Positions 39,553 through 49,173 are shown, numbered from the stretch's first letter. The stretch is 64,000 nt of DNA from Bacillus wiedmannii (GCF_001583695.1 NZ_LOBC01000017.1:124001-188000); one strand, 5' to 3'. Made by a program: numbers and translations. The notes: a model not told the origin generated them from the letters alone.

Positions 39553-39858
39553 TCATCCTGCTTTTTGTTGTCTCGCTTGACGTAAACGCAACCTATAAAT
39601 CCCAAGTACAATTGCCGCTACAACAAGGCCCTCTCCAACAGGTAAAAAAACTGCAAAGAAAGTTAAAACTGTACACCCAATCGCTAACGATATATATATC
39701 ACTATATTTTTTATTATTGATAGTTTTCTTGCAAAACCTAAATTATACACAAGTGCACTTAATATAATAATGATGCCATATAGCAACCACATCCCTAGTT
39801 CTGGATTTTCATCAACTTTACATAATTTCGCAAAAAACGACATTCTTTCTAACATCAT
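39553..39858 (-). CDS. ylaH: YlaH-like membrane protein
   Basis: 101-residue protein with three hydrophobic segments (about 20-40, 47-66 and 68-88) and a basic C-terminus (RLRLRQARQQK). Length, topology and place upstream of typA match B. subtilis YlaH. Function unknown. AAAGGGGGATGA precedes the ATG. Confidence 0.82.
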   Translation of the reverse strand: MMLERMSFFAKLCKVDENPELGMWLLYGIIIILSALVYNLGFARKLSIIKNIVIYISLAIGCTVLTFFAVFLPVGEGLVVAAIVLGIYRLRLRQARQQKAG

Positions 39859-39972
39859 TCATCCCCCTTTCTCACAAGAAACAAATTTTATTTATGTACT
39901 TAATACAAGAGTAACCCGCAAAAAAAATACTGTCCACAAAAAAAGAGTAAATATTCCAAAAATAAATACAAT

Positions 39973-40005
39973 AAAAAAACAGCTACCCCTCAAAGGTAGC
40001 TGTTC
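39973..40005 (-). terminator. typA terminator
   Basis: ACAGCTACC pairs with GGTAGCTGT (39979-40003), followed on the minus strand by TTTTTTTAT. Confidence 0.88.
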
Positions 40006-40012
40006 TATTATT

Positions 40013-41857
40013 TTACGCTTCTACAGATTTCTTTTTCTTAGCAGCTCTTTCGCGCTCGCTCTTATCAAGAATCTTTTTACGTAGACGAATTGATTCTGGA
40101 GTTACTTCACAGAACTCGTCATCGTTTAAATACTCTAATGACTCTTCTAAAGTCATTAAGCGTGGTTTTTTCATTGTTGAAGTTTGATCTTTCGTCGCAG
40201 AACGAATATTAGTTTGTTGTTTCATTTTTACAACGTTAACTGTTAAGTCATTCTCACGAGTGTGTTCTCCAACAATCATACCAGCATATACTTCTGTACC
40301 TGGTTCAACGAAGATTACACCACGGTCTTCAACTTGCATAATACCGTATTGTGATGCTTTTCCTGTTTCAAGTGAAACTAGAACACCTTGGCGACGTCCA
40401 CCAACTTGTCCAGCGTGTACTGGTTGGTAGCAATCGAATGTATGGTTTAAAATACCGTAACCACGAGTTAATGTTAAGAATTCTGTTGTGTAACCAATTA
40501 AACCACGTGCTGGAACCATGAAAGTAAGGCGAACTTGACCGTTTCCGTTATTCACCATATCTAACATTTCACCTTTACGTGCACCCATAGATTCCATAAT
40601 AGAACCAGTGTATTCTTCAGGTACATCGATTTGCACGCGCTCTACAGGCTCACATCTTACGCCATCAACTTCTTTAATAATTACTTCAGGCTTAGATACT
40701 TGTAGTTCATAACCTTCACGACGCATGTTTTCAATTAGGATAGATAAATGTAATTCCCCGCGTCCAGATACGATCCACGCATCAGGAGAATCTGTATTAT
40801 CTACACGTAAACTTACATCTGTTTCTAATTGTGAACGAAGACGCTCTTCAATTTTACGAGATGTAATGAATTTACCTTCACGACCTGCAAATGGGCTGTT
40901 ATTTACAAGGAATGTCATTTGTAGTGTTGGCTCATCAATACGTAATAATGGTAAAGCCTCTTCATGCTCAACCGGACATACCGTTTCACCTACGTTAATG
41001 TCTTCCATACCTGAAACAGCTACTAAATCTCCAGCTTTTGCTTCTTCAATTTCTTGACGTTTTAATCCAATGTAACCAAATAATTTCGTTACACGGAATT
41101 GTTTTACAGTTCCATCAACTTTCATTAATGCAACTTGTTGTCCTACTTTCATTGTACCACGGAATACGCGTCCAACTCCGATACGACCAACATAGTCATT
41201 GTAATCAAGAAGTGCTACTTGGAATTGAAGTGGCTCTTCGCTGTTATCAACTGGTGCTGGAATATGTTCAATAATTGTGTCAAACAATGATTTCATATTC
41301 TCTTCTTGATTTGCTGGATTTGAATCTAAGCTTGCTGTTCCGTTCATTGCTGATGCAAATACAACTGGGAACTCTAATTGATCTTCGTTTGCACCAAGTT
41401 CGATGAATAAGTCAACTACTTCATCAACTACTTCATCAGGGCGAGCGAAGTCACGGTCAATTTTGTTTACAACAACGATTGGAGTTAAGTTTTGCTCAAG
41501 AGCTTTCTTTAAAACAAATCGTGTTTGTGGCATACAACCTTCATATGCATCAACAACAAGTAGAACACCATCAACCATTTTCATGATACGCTCTACTTCT
41601 CCACCGAAGTCAGCGTGACCAGGTGTATCTAAAATGTTAATTCTTTTATCTTCATAGTGAATCGCAGTATTCTTCGCTAAAATTGTAATACCACGTTCTC
41701 TTTCTAGATCGTTTGAGTCCATTGCGCGTTCTTCAATATGTTCATTCGCACGGAACGTCCCCGCTTGACGTAATAACTGGTCAACAAGTGTTGTTTTACC
41801 ATGGTCAACGTGGGCAATAATTGCTATATTTCGTAAATCTTGTCGTTTTTTCAACAT
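40013..41857 (-). CDS. typA: Ribosome-associated translational GTPase TypA (BipA)
   Basis: 614-residue EF-G-like GTPase involved in ribosome assembly and stress growth, for example in the cold. G motifs: G1 AHVDHGKTTL (about 16-25), G3 DTPGHADF (about 76-83) and G4 NKID (about 130-133); domains II, III and V and the BipA-specific C-terminus follow. The ATG at 41855-41857 has AGGAG six bases upstream; an in-frame TTG two codons earlier overlaps that site. Monocistronic. Confidence 0.96.
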   Translation of the reverse strand: MLKKRQDLRNIAIIAHVDHGKTTLVDQLLRQAGTFRANEHIEERAMDSNDLERERGITILAKNTAIHYEDKRINILDTPGHADFGGEVERIMKMVDGVLLVVDAYEGCMPQTRFVLKKALEQNLTPIVVVNKIDRDFARPDEVVDEVVDLFIELGANEDQLEFPVVFASAMNGTASLDSNPANQEENMKSLFDTIIEHIPAPVDNSEEPLQFQVALLDYNDYVGRIGVGRVFRGTMKVGQQVALMKVDGTVKQFRVTKLFGYIGLKRQEIEEAKAGDLVAVSGMEDINVGETVCPVEHEEALPLLRIDEPTLQMTFLVNNSPFAGREGKFITSRKIEERLRSQLETDVSLRVDNTDSPDAWIVSGRGELHLSILIENMRREGYELQVSKPEVIIKEVDGVRCEPVERVQIDVPEEYTGSIMESMGARKGEMLDMVNNGNGQVRLTFMVPARGLIGYTTEFLTLTRGYGILNHTFDCYQPVHAGQVGGRRQGVLVSLETGKASQYGIMQVEDRGVIFVEPGTEVYAGMIVGEHTRENDLTVNVVKMKQQTNIRSATKDQTSTMKKPRLMTLEESLEYLNDDEFCEVTPESIRLRKKILDKSERERAAKKKKSVEA

Positions 41858-41997
41858 GTCCAACTCCTAATGTCTTTTTAATCCTTCTCTATTATAAGAG
41901 CGAAGGGGATACAATGGCAATCAAAATAAAATCAAGAATGAAAATATAGTTGTATTCTTACTTTTGTGAAAGTAAAATGAGATTGGAGGGTGAAGAA

Positions 41998-42177
41998 ATG
42001 GAACACATTCAATATCGCTTTTTATTAACTGCAATTATCGGTGTTATTTTCTTAATTGGTATCGGCATTATGGTTGCTGAAAATAGTCCCATCGGTATTA
42101 TTATTTGCATTATCGGCACATTTGTTACAGTTGGATACGGTTTTGTAACAAAAAGAAAAATGCGTAAATCGAAATAA
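41998..42177 (+). CDS. ylaF: Small membrane protein YlaF (DUF5325-like)
   Basis: 59-residue protein with two membrane helices (about 9-27 and 30-48) and a very basic tail (TKRKMRKSK). The ATG at 41998 follows TTGGAGGGTGAAG; the open frame extends to 41950 without a second site. Position next to typA matches B. subtilis ylaF. Function unknown. Confidence 0.82.
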   Translation: MEHIQYRFLLTAIIGVIFLIGIGIMVAENSPIGIIICIIGTFVTVGYGFVTKRKMRKSK

Positions 42178-42179
42178 CG

Positions 42180-42221
42180 TCAAAAAGTAAGAAGCGCTTA
42201 TACAGCCTCTTACTTTTTTTG
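42180..42221. terminator. Shared terminator of ylaF and the inositol phosphatase gene
   Basis: AAAAAGTAAGA pairs with TCTTACTTTTT (42182-42218) with a 15-nt loop. Confidence 0.8.
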
Positions 42222-43013
42222 TTACTCCGCTATAAATCGTAACAACTCTTCATACACTCCTGGTTTTGCAACTAATACGCTGCTCTTCTCTACGATAGAA
42301 AGCGGGGATCCAGAAAAAGTTGTCACCTTGCCTCCAACTTCCTCTACAATTATCTGTCCCCCACCAAAATCCCATGGTGATAATCTCGGCGTTACATATG
42401 CATCTATTCTTCCTGTTGCAACGTATACCATCTCTAACGCTGCACAGCCATATGATCTCGTGCCTCTTGCTTTCTTAACCAGTGCCATCATACTTTCCTT
42501 ATTAAGCATTGGATTGTCGGTAAGCCATATCGCATTTACAGCTACAATACCTTGCTCTACAGTTCCTTTTTCCAATAAAGGTATTGGTACTTCATTACAA
42601 AATGCTCCAGCTCCCTTTACCGCATGGTATAATTCATCATGAACTGGATCATAAATGAGTCCAACCTTTCCGATACCGTTCTCATAAATTCCAATTGAAA
42701 TTGCGAAATTTCTTTTTTGATGAACAAAGTTCATCGTGCCATCAATTGGATCAATTAACCAAACAACCCCTTCAGAAGAAGTTACCTCATCTCCATAACC
42801 TTCTTCTCCTAAAATATTATGGTTCGGGAATGTTTCTTTAATTTTCCCAATTAAAAACTGTTCTATTTCTCGGTCCATATTTGTTACTAAATCAGCTGCA
42901 TTGGATTTCGTTTCTATAATAAGTGCTTTTTCCATTGATGCCATTAAAAACTCTCCTGCATCTCGAATCCACTGTTTGGCGTGTGCATCGATGTCTTTCC
43001 ATACTTCTTGCAT
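42222..43013 (-). CDS. yktC: Inositol monophosphatase family protein (YktC/SuhB)
   Basis: 263-residue Mg-dependent phosphatase. Metal-site motifs: GEEGYG (Glu near 70), WLIDPIDGTMNF (about 88-99) and SPWDFGGGQIIVEEVGG (about 210-226). B. subtilis YktC hydrolyses inositol-1-phosphate and some NADP in vitro; the physiological substrate here is unknown. GGAG lies upstream of the ATG. 88 bp downstream of ykzI, after a terminator. Confidence 0.9.
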   Translation of the reverse strand: MQEVWKDIDAHAKQWIRDAGEFLMASMEKALIIETKSNAADLVTNMDREIEQFLIGKIKETFPNHNILGEEGYGDEVTSSEGVVWLIDPIDGTMNFVHQKRNFAISIGIYENGIGKVGLIYDPVHDELYHAVKGAGAFCNEVPIPLLEKGTVEQGIVAVNAIWLTDNPMLNKESMMALVKKARGTRSYGCAALEMVYVATGRIDAYVTPRLSPWDFGGGQIIVEEVGGKVTTFSGSPLSIVEKSSVLVAKPGVYEELLRFIAE

Positions 43014-43042
43014 GTTTAAACACTCCGATCTATACTGTTCAC

Positions 43043-43075
43043 AGAAAAAACGAACCCTTTATAAGGTTCGCACCA
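43043..43075 (-). terminator. ykzI terminator
   Basis: GCGAACC pairs with GGTTCG-side arm (43051-43071) and is followed on the minus strand by TTTTTTCTG. Confidence 0.8.
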
Positions 43076-43101
43076 ACTAATTTTTTATACATATACTATT
43101 A

Positions 43102-43290
43102 TTACGCTTCTAAACGAATCATTTCAAGTCTTAACACTTCTAACTTTTGTACACACTCTTCTTTTTTCAGTTTATCATTTTCCATCATCGCATCATATAA
43201 AGTTGCTAATTCATAATCTAGCTCCAAACGTAGCACCGGTATTCTCTTTTCAGCATCTGTTCTCTTTAACGCATTAATCACCTGTCTCAT
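43102..43290 (-). CDS. ykzI: Small helical protein YkzI
   Basis: 62-residue, charged, helical protein (MRQVINALKRTDAEKRIP...) rich in L, E and K, probably a coiled-coil hairpin. Its location between yktB and yktC corresponds to B. subtilis ykzI, of unknown function. GGAGGAGG precedes the ATG. Confidence 0.75.
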   Translation of the reverse strand: MRQVINALKRTDAEKRIPVLRLELDYELATLYDAMMENDKLKKEECVQKLEVLRLEMIRLEA

Positions 43291-43497
43291 ATTATTTGCC
43301 TCCTCCCAATATTCGTCTGCCCTCGGACTAGAATTGATTCAATTTTCTGATTTTTTGTTTTATACTATACTATGTTGGATAAATCATCTATGCAACAAAA
43401 TTATATTTTTTTATTTAAATTTTTTTTGTGCTGTTTTTTTTATGAATAGTACAAGCTATGCTAAAATAAAAGCAAAATAGGAGTTGGAGGAACAATC

Positions 43498-44124
43498 ATG
43501 ACACTACAAACATTCAAGTCAACTGATTTTGAGGTCTTTACAGTTGATGGTCTCGAAGAACGAATGAGTGCAATTAAAACGAACATTCATCCTAAGCTGG
43601 AAGCTTTAGGGGAACAGTTTGCAACGTATTTATCCAAACAAACTGATGAGAACTTTTTTTATCATGTAGCAAAACATGCACGTCGCAAAGTCAATCCACC
43701 AAACGATACTTGGGTTGCTTTTTCAACAAATAAACGCGGATATAAAATGCTACCACATTTCCAAATTGGATTATGGGGTACTCATGCCTTCATATACTTT
43801 GGTTTAATCTATGAGTGTCCACAAAAAGTGGAGACGGCTCACGCCTTCTTAGAACATTTAAATGATTTAAAAACAAATATTCCAAATGACTTCGTTTGGT
43901 CCATTGACCATACTAAACCAAGTGTAAAATTACATAAAACACTTGAAACAGAAGACTTACAAAAGATGATTGAACGTCTAGCTACTGTAAAAAAAGCAGA
44001 ATTATTAGTTGGTATTCATATATCACCAGAGGAGTTTTCAGCAATGACCAACGAACAATTCCTTGCTAAGATTGAATCTACGATGCAATCACTCCTTCCT
44101 TTATATGCACTTTGTAATCGATAG
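43498..44124 (+). CDS. yktB: UPF0637 family protein YktB
   Basis: 208-residue DUF1054 protein. The conserved opening [18 protein letters not shown] and the central RPHFQIGLW-like segment ([18 protein letters not shown], about 82-99) are clear. Function unknown. GGAGTTGGAGGAAC precedes the ATG. Convergent with yktA. Confidence 0.9.
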   Translation: MTLQTFKSTDFEVFTVDGLEERMSAIKTNIHPKLEALGEQFATYLSKQTDENFFYHVAKHARRKVNPPNDTWVAFSTNKRGYKMLPHFQIGLWGTHAFIYFGLIYECPQKVETAHAFLEHLNDLKTNIPNDFVWSIDHTKPSVKLHKTLETEDLQKMIERLATVKKAELLVGIHISPEEFSAMTNEQFLAKIESTMQSLLPLYALCNR

Positions 44125-44126
44125 TA

Positions 44127-44157
44127 GAAAACGGACAATTTATATTGTCCGTTTTTA
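44127..44157. terminator. Terminator after yktB
   Basis: AAAACGGACAAT pairs with ATTGTCCGTTTT (44128-44155), followed by Ts. Confidence 0.9.
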
Positions 44158-44204
44158 GTTGTTATCACATTATATCACTTCAGTTTTCATTTTTCAAAAT
44201 ATTT

Positions 44205-44840
<636 letters not shown>

Positions 44841-46313
44841 TTGTCCCAATACGAAACACCATTGTTTACCGCTTTAGTTGAGCACAGTAAGCGAAATCCA
44901 ATTCAATTCCATATTCCTGGTCACAAAAAAGGACAGGGCATGGATCCTACATTTCGCGAATTTATTGGGCATAATGCATTAGCAATTGATTTAATTAATA
45001 TTGCGCCGCTCGATGATTTACATCATCCGAAAGGTATGATTAAAGAAGCACAAGATTTAGCAGCCGCTGCATTTGGTGCAGATCATACTTTCTTTTCTAT
45101 TCAAGGTACAAGTGGTGCAATAATGACAATGGTGATGAGCGTGTGCGGTCCTGGTGACAAAATCCTAGTGCCACGAAACGTGCATAAATCAGTAATGTCA
45201 GCTATTATTTTCTCAGGTGCAAAACCGATTTTCATGCATCCTGAAATCGATCCAACACTTGGTATTTCACACGGAATCACAATTCAATCTGTCAAAAAGG
45301 CACTTGAAGAGCATTCAGATGCGAAAGGCTTACTTGTTATTAATCCAACATACTTTGGCTTTGCTGCGGACTTAGAACAGATTGTCCAATTAGCGCATTC
45401 TTATGATATCCCTGTACTAGTTGATGAGGCTCATGGAGTTCATATTCATTTTCACGATGAATTGCCGATGTCAGCGATGCAAGCCGGTGCAGATATGGCA
45501 GCAACAAGTGTTCACAAATTAGGAGGATCTTTAACGCAAAGTTCTATTCTTAACGTGAAGGAAGGCCTTGTGAACGTTAAACATGTTCAATCTATTATTA
45601 GCATGCTTACGACGACATCAACTTCTTACATCTTGTTAGCATCCCTAGATGTTGCTAGAAAACGTCTTGCTACAGAAGGAACAGCACTCATAGAACAAAC
45701 AATACAATTAGCGGAACAAGTTCGTGATGCTATTAATGCTATTGAGGATCTTTACTGTCCTGGGAAAGAAATGCTAGGTACGGATGCTACTTTTAACTAC
45801 GATCCTACAAAGATAATTGTATCTGTAAAAGATTTAGGTATTACAGGCCATCAGGCTGAAGTATGGCTTAGAGAGCAATATAACATTGAAGTAGAACTCT
45901 CAGATTTATACAACATACTATGTCTTGTCACTTTTGGGGATACAGAAAGTGAGACAAATACACTTATTGCAGCATTACAAGATTTAGCAGCAACATTTAG
46001 AAATAAAGCCGATAAAGGTGTTCAAATACAAGTAGAAATTCCAGAAATTCCAGTGCTAGCACTTTCTCCTCGAGATGCTTTTTATTCGGAAACAGAAGTC
46101 ATTCCGTTTGAAAATGCAGCAGGTCGTATTATAGCTGATTTCGTTATGGTTTATCCGCCAGGGATTCCAATCTTTACTCCGGGGGAAATTATTACACAAG
46201 ATAACTTAGAGTATATTCGTAAAAACTTAGAAGCAGGTTTACCTGTACAAGGTCCTGAAGATATGACATTACAAACATTACGTGTGATTAAAGAGTACAA
46301 GCCTATCAGTTGA
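44841..46313 (+). CDS. speA: Arginine decarboxylase SpeA
   Basis: PLP-dependent decarboxylase making agmatine, the first step to putrescine and spermidine. 490 residues of the short Orn/Lys/Arg decarboxylase form. N-terminal PVQFHIPGHKKG-type motif (here IQFHIPGHKKGQG), DEAHGVHIHFH (about 195-205) and the PLP Lys in SVHKLGGSLTQSS (about 228-240). TTG start at 44841, 8 nt after AAGGGG, gives MSQYETPL as in B. subtilis; a GTG three codons upstream is too near that site. Lysine decarboxylase is the alternative, but synteny with yktA favours SpeA. Confidence 0.92.
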   Translation: MSQYETPLFTALVEHSKRNPIQFHIPGHKKGQGMDPTFREFIGHNALAIDLINIAPLDDLHHPKGMIKEAQDLAAAAFGADHTFFSIQGTSGAIMTMVMSVCGPGDKILVPRNVHKSVMSAIIFSGAKPIFMHPEIDPTLGISHGITIQSVKKALEEHSDAKGLLVINPTYFGFAADLEQIVQLAHSYDIPVLVDEAHGVHIHFHDELPMSAMQAGADMAATSVHKLGGSLTQSSILNVKEGLVNVKHVQSIISMLTTTSTSYILLASLDVARKRLATEGTALIEQTIQLAEQVRDAINAIEDLYCPGKEMLGTDATFNYDPTKIIVSVKDLGITGHQAEVWLREQYNIEVELSDLYNILCLVTFGDTESETNTLIAALQDLAATFRNKADKGVQIQVEIPEIPVLALSPRDAFYSETEVIPFENAAGRIIADFVMVYPPGIPIFTPGEIITQDNLEYIRKNLEAGLPVQGPEDMTLQTLRVIKEYKPIS

Positions 46314-46328
46314 TAGGCTTTTCTTTCA
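46299..46328 (+). terminator. speA terminator
   Basis: AAGCCTATCA pairs with TGATAGGCTT (46299-46320); the stop codon is inside the stem. T-rich run follows. Confidence 0.8.
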
Positions 46329-46388
46329 CCCTTTTTCTCTTTTCCCATACGATATTAAGTAATGTAACGTATAGGTGGGGATACTATT

Positions 46389-47219
46389 ATGATTGTAATA
46401 GGCCGTTCTATTGTACATCCTTATATCACAAATGAATATGAGCCATTTGCAGCTGAGAAACAACAAATTTTATCGATAATGGCAGGAAATCAAGAAATTT
46501 ATTCCTTCCGAACATCTGATGAACTCAGCTTTGATCTAAATTTGCGGGTGAATATTATTACTTCTGCATTAGAACTTTTTCAAAGTGGATTTCAGTTTCG
46601 CACATTTCAACAATCCTTTTGCAACCCCCAGTATTGGAAAAGAACACCACTTGGAGGGTTCGAGCTACTACCAAACATACCCCCTTCCATTGCCATACAA
46701 GATATTTTCAAAAACGGAAAACTATATGGAACTGAATGCGCCACCGCTATGATCATTATTTTTTACAAAGCTTTACTATCATTATATGAGGAAGAAACTT
46801 TCAACCGTCTCTTTGCAAACCTTTTACTTTATACGTGGGACTACGATCAAGATTTAAAGCTCATAACAAAAACGGGTGGCGATCTTGTTCCAGGTGATCT
46901 CGTTTATTTTAAAAATCCACAAGTGAATCCAGCTACGATCGAGTGGCAAGGAGAAAATACAATCTATCTAGGAAATTTCTTTTTTTACGGACATGGCGTA
47001 GGTGTAAAAACAAAAGAGGAAATTATATACTCATTAAATGAACGACGAGTCCCTTACGCTTTTATTTCAGCTTTCTTGACCGATACTATTACCCGTATTG
47101 ATAGCCGTCTCATGAGCCACTACGCCTCTCCTAGCACTCCACAGACATCGATAGGATTTATTCCGATTAGAGATGATGCAATCGTTGCAACAGTTGGCCA
47201 TACAACTACAATTTATTAA
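46389..47219 (+). CDS. tgl: Spore coat protein-glutamine gamma-glutamyltransferase Tgl
   Basis: Transglutaminase that cross-links coat proteins such as GerQ by Gln-Lys isopeptide bonds in late sporulation. 276 residues. The catalytic Cys is in YGTECATAM (Cys near 117), with Glu and His in [21 protein letters not shown] (about 186-206), the Tgl-type arrangement. AGGTGGGG precedes the ATG. Expected to be sigma-K-dependent; I did not find a confident promoter. Confidence 0.93.
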   Translation: MIVIGRSIVHPYITNEYEPFAAEKQQILSIMAGNQEIYSFRTSDELSFDLNLRVNIITSALELFQSGFQFRTFQQSFCNPQYWKRTPLGGFELLPNIPPSIAIQDIFKNGKLYGTECATAMIIIFYKALLSLYEEETFNRLFANLLLYTWDYDQDLKLITKTGGDLVPGDLVYFKNPQVNPATIEWQGENTIYLGNFFFYGHGVGVKTKEEIIYSLNERRVPYAFISAFLTDTITRIDSRLMSHYASPSTPQTSIGFIPIRDDAIVATVGHTTTIY

Positions 47220-47256
47220 AAAAGCGCCTACATATATATGTAGGCGCTTCTTCTTA
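47217..47256. terminator. Shared terminator of tgl and the SR1P cluster
   Basis: AAGCGCCTACA pairs with TGTAGGCGCTT (47222-47249), T-rich on both sides. Confidence 0.9.
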
Positions 47257-47257
47257 T

Positions 47258-47386
47258 TTAAGCTTTTGTATGTTCTTTATGGTCACATTCGCAATGAGAT
47301 CCACATTTTCCGTATAGTACTGTTGATTTTTCATCTTCAAAATGTCCGATTGTTCCTTCACATACTTGGCATACGATTGTTCCCAT
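47258..47386 (-). CDS. GapA-binding peptide SR1P-like protein, copy 1 (distal)
   Basis: 42 residues: begins MGTIVCQVCEGTIGHFEDEK, continues STVLYGKCG and ends with Cys and His residues (SHCECDHKEHTKA). The two CxxC-like Cys pairs suggest a metal site. B. subtilis SR1P, encoded on the dual-function RNA SR1 near pdhD and speA, begins the same way, binds glyceraldehyde-3-phosphate dehydrogenase GapA and stimulates RNase J1. GGGGG lies 9 nt before the ATG. Last of three tandem copies; its first 120 or so nucleotides are nearly identical to copy 2, indicating a recent duplication. Confidence 0.85.
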   Translation of the reverse strand: MGTIVCQVCEGTIGHFEDEKSTVLYGKCGSHCECDHKEHTKA

Positions 47387-47431
47387 TTTTCATTTCCCCC
47401 TGAGTTTTAATAATAATCTACTTATTTATAA

Positions 47432-47560
47432 TTAAGCTTTCGCCTTGTCTCTATTAGCACAGTCACAATTTGTACCACATTTTCCGTAAAGCACTGTCGT
47501 TTTTTCATCTTCAAAATGTCCGATTGTTCCTTCACATACTTGGCATACGATTGTTCCCAT
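47432..47560 (-). CDS. GapA-binding peptide SR1P-like protein, copy 2 (middle)
   Basis: 42 residues with the same first 20 as copy 1, then TTVLYGKCGTNCDCANRDKAKA. It keeps four of the Cys but its tail lacks the His residues of the other copies, so metal binding or partner choice may differ. GGGGG precedes the ATG at the same spacing. The 45-nt gap to copy 1 contains no terminator, so copies are probably co-transcribed. A longer out-of-phase open frame across this gene is a shadow. Confidence 0.82.
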   Translation of the reverse strand: MGTIVCQVCEGTIGHFEDEKTTVLYGKCGTNCDCANRDKAKA

Positions 47561-47619
47561 TTTTCATTTCCCCCTAAGTTTATGGTCCTAAAAACTTTTA
47601 GCTGTCCATTTCCTATCAA

Positions 47620-47748
47620 TTATTGGGCTTTTGTATGCTCTGTGTGATCACATCCGCAAGATCCACATTTCCCGTAAAGTACCGTTACTTTCTCATCCTC
47701 GAAGTGTGCAATTGTACCTTCACAATCTTGACATACGATCGTTCCCAT
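47620..47748 (-). CDS. GapA-binding peptide SR1P-like protein, copy 3 (promoter-proximal)
   Basis: 42 residues: MGTIVCQDCEGTIAHFEDEK, then VTVLYGKCGSCGCDHTEHTKAQ. The CQDC and EDEKVTVLYG parts are the closest of the three to what I know of B. subtilis SR1P, so this is probably the parental copy. It has the best ribosome site (AGGAGG, 9 nt before ATG) and lies about 57 nt from the predicted transcription start. Position between the pdh operon and speA is that of B. subtilis sr1. Confidence 0.86.
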   Translation of the reverse strand: MGTIVCQDCEGTIAHFEDEKVTVLYGKCGSCGCDHTEHTKAQ

Positions 47749-47786
47749 TTTTCATTTCCTCCTAAGTTTATAATCCCAAAAACTTT

Positions 47787-47800
47787 TGTAACCGCTTAAC
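47787..47800 (-). promoter_or_regulatory. cre-like CcpA site at the SR1P promoter
   Basis: On the minus strand GTTAAGCGGTTACA fits the cre consensus TGNAARCGNWWWCA except that TG is GT. It lies about +5 to +18 from the predicted transcription start, a repressing position. B. subtilis SR1 is repressed under glycolytic conditions by CcpN and to a lesser degree CcpA. Confidence 0.4.
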
Positions 47801-47811
47801 TTTCTGTCTTT

Positions 47812-47840
47812 ATTTTAATATGTTATACTTTTTACGTCAA
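47812..47840 (-). promoter_or_regulatory. Sigma-A promoter of the SR1P cluster
   Basis: On the minus strand TTGACG (47835-47840), 17-nt spacer, TAAAAT (47812-47817). It points to copy 3 and is the only strong promoter found for the three genes. Confidence 0.75.
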
Positions 47841-47899
47841 TAGGTTTTTAGTATAACACATTAAATATTTTTAATTTAAATTAGTATGCGATATTCAAA

Positions 47900-47937
47900 C
47901 AAAAAAACAGCCATATTTATACGTACGACTGTTTTAC
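47900..47937 (-). terminator. Terminator of the DUF3055-like gene
   Basis: AAAACAG pairs with CTGTTTT with an interrupted stem (47903-47935) and a T-run on the minus strand. Confidence 0.6.
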
Positions 47938-47942
47938 ATTAA

Positions 47943-48239
47943 TTATTCTTCATATTCCGCATGCAAAGAAGTAGATGGGACTAAAAATTTAAAAAACTGA
48001 GCTAACTCTGCTGCTTCCTCTTCTGACCCTAATTTAAAAACTTCCTGTATATGTTGCACATTCTCTACATCATCTCTTCCAAGTAAAGTAGACCTTCCTG
48101 TTTGCATACAAACAATGAGCGGCTTTCCAAAAAACATATTTGTATAAATAACACCAAAATCATAACGAGTATCATGTGTCATAAACCCCAAAAATCGTAC
48201 CTTCACACTTTCATGCTCATCATACAATTTTTCAAACAT
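47943..48239 (-). CDS. DUF3055-like (SAV0927-type) hypothetical protein
   Basis: 98-residue soluble protein starting MFEKLYDEHESVKVRFLGFM, with YDFGVIYTNMFFGKPLIVCMQTGRS typical of a small Bacillales/staphylococcal family of unknown function. The ATG at 48237-48239 has AAAGGTGG six bases upstream; the open frame extends 15 codons further without a site. Monocistronic, just upstream in the map of the SR1P promoter but on its own terminator. Confidence 0.75.
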   Translation of the reverse strand: MFEKLYDEHESVKVRFLGFMTHDTRYDFGVIYTNMFFGKPLIVCMQTGRSTLLGRDDVENVQHIQEVFKLGSEEEAAELAQFFKFLVPSTSLHAEYEE

Positions 48240-48366
48240 CGGTTTCCACCTTTCTACATCACCTTTCATTAGTATATTAAACAAAAAAAGGAATACTCCT
48301 TTTAATTGTCAAAAAATTCAGTAGGATGTAGAATGATAGTATTCTACTAAGTTAGGAGGAACTTAT

Positions 48367-48759
48367 ATGCAACATGCCTTTATTACGCTTGTACCTAAAT
48401 CCAATCAACAAACTGTTTCAACAGATGATATAAAACAACTTTTTCAGTGCTATAAAACAGTTACTTCCAAAACTGGTGTTCAAATTAATTACGCTTATAC
48501 AAATACCGCTTTTCCTTATGAAATTTTAGATACATCAGCAACAACATTAAAACTACAAGCTACTCACGATCGATATGACTCCATATATGTTGGTGTTGGT
48601 ATAGAAAAGGAACAATCTTTTATTCAGATTTCTTTACCACCTAATGCATCATTTGGTGATAAAGGAAAAGCAAATGAATTTTGCCGTTTTCTAGCGAAGA
48701 AATTAGAAGGAGAATTACAATTATTTAATGGAAGAACAATGTATTTCTATAAACGTTAA
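48367..48759 (+). CDS. DUF1885-like hypothetical protein
   Basis: 130-residue alpha/beta protein (MQHAFITLVPKSNQQTVSTDD...). I recognise the family as a small Bacillus-only domain of unknown function (DUF1885), without catalytic motifs. TTAGGAGGAAC precedes the ATG. Convergent with the small membrane protein gene, whose stop codon is 2 bp away; no clear terminator separates them. Confidence 0.75.
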   Translation: MQHAFITLVPKSNQQTVSTDDIKQLFQCYKTVTSKTGVQINYAYTNTAFPYEILDTSATTLKLQATHDRYDSIYVGVGIEKEQSFIQISLPPNASFGDKGKANEFCRFLAKKLEGELQLFNGRTMYFYKR

Positions 48760-48760
48760 T

Positions 48761-48988
48761 TTAAAAAATAGAATATACAATTAAAAAAAGTATGCAATTT
48801 GAACACGTAAGGAATAATGCCTGCTTTCTGATGTGCAATACAAAATATGCGATCACATATGCTAAATAAAGAAATACAAAGAATAGCATTACTTTGTAAT
48901 GCAACTTATCACCATTTGACAATGATAATACTACGGAAAAACCACTCCATAATAAAAAATGATAAAATATAACATGTAATATTCTCAT
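48761..48988 (-). CDS. Small membrane protein, 75 residues
   Basis: Three hydrophobic segments (about 5-22, 31-51 and 55-73) and very few charged residues. No family recognised. AAAGGAGAAGG precedes the ATG, which supports a real gene. Its 3' end abuts the DUF1885-like gene on the other strand. Function unknown. Confidence 0.65.
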   Translation of the reverse strand: MRILHVIFYHFLLWSGFSVVLSLSNGDKLHYKVMLFFVFLYLAYVIAYFVLHIRKQALFLTCSNCILFLIVYSIF

Positions 48989-49173
48989 GGAACCTTCTCC
49001 TTTGACATGCTCTATTTTATTAATATATGGGATTAAGTTTGAATCAATTACATATTATACGAAAGCATATATACTACTTTTGAATTAACATATGTTCTAA
49101 CGATTCATTTAAAGTATTATATATTCATTCGACAAGTACACATAAAGACCTTGCAAGCCATTTTATTAAAATA

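Noticed and set aside
47422-47619. 65-codon minus-strand frame over SR1P copy 2
   Set aside because: Out of phase with the SR1P reading frame, which is conserved three times and has the ribosome site.
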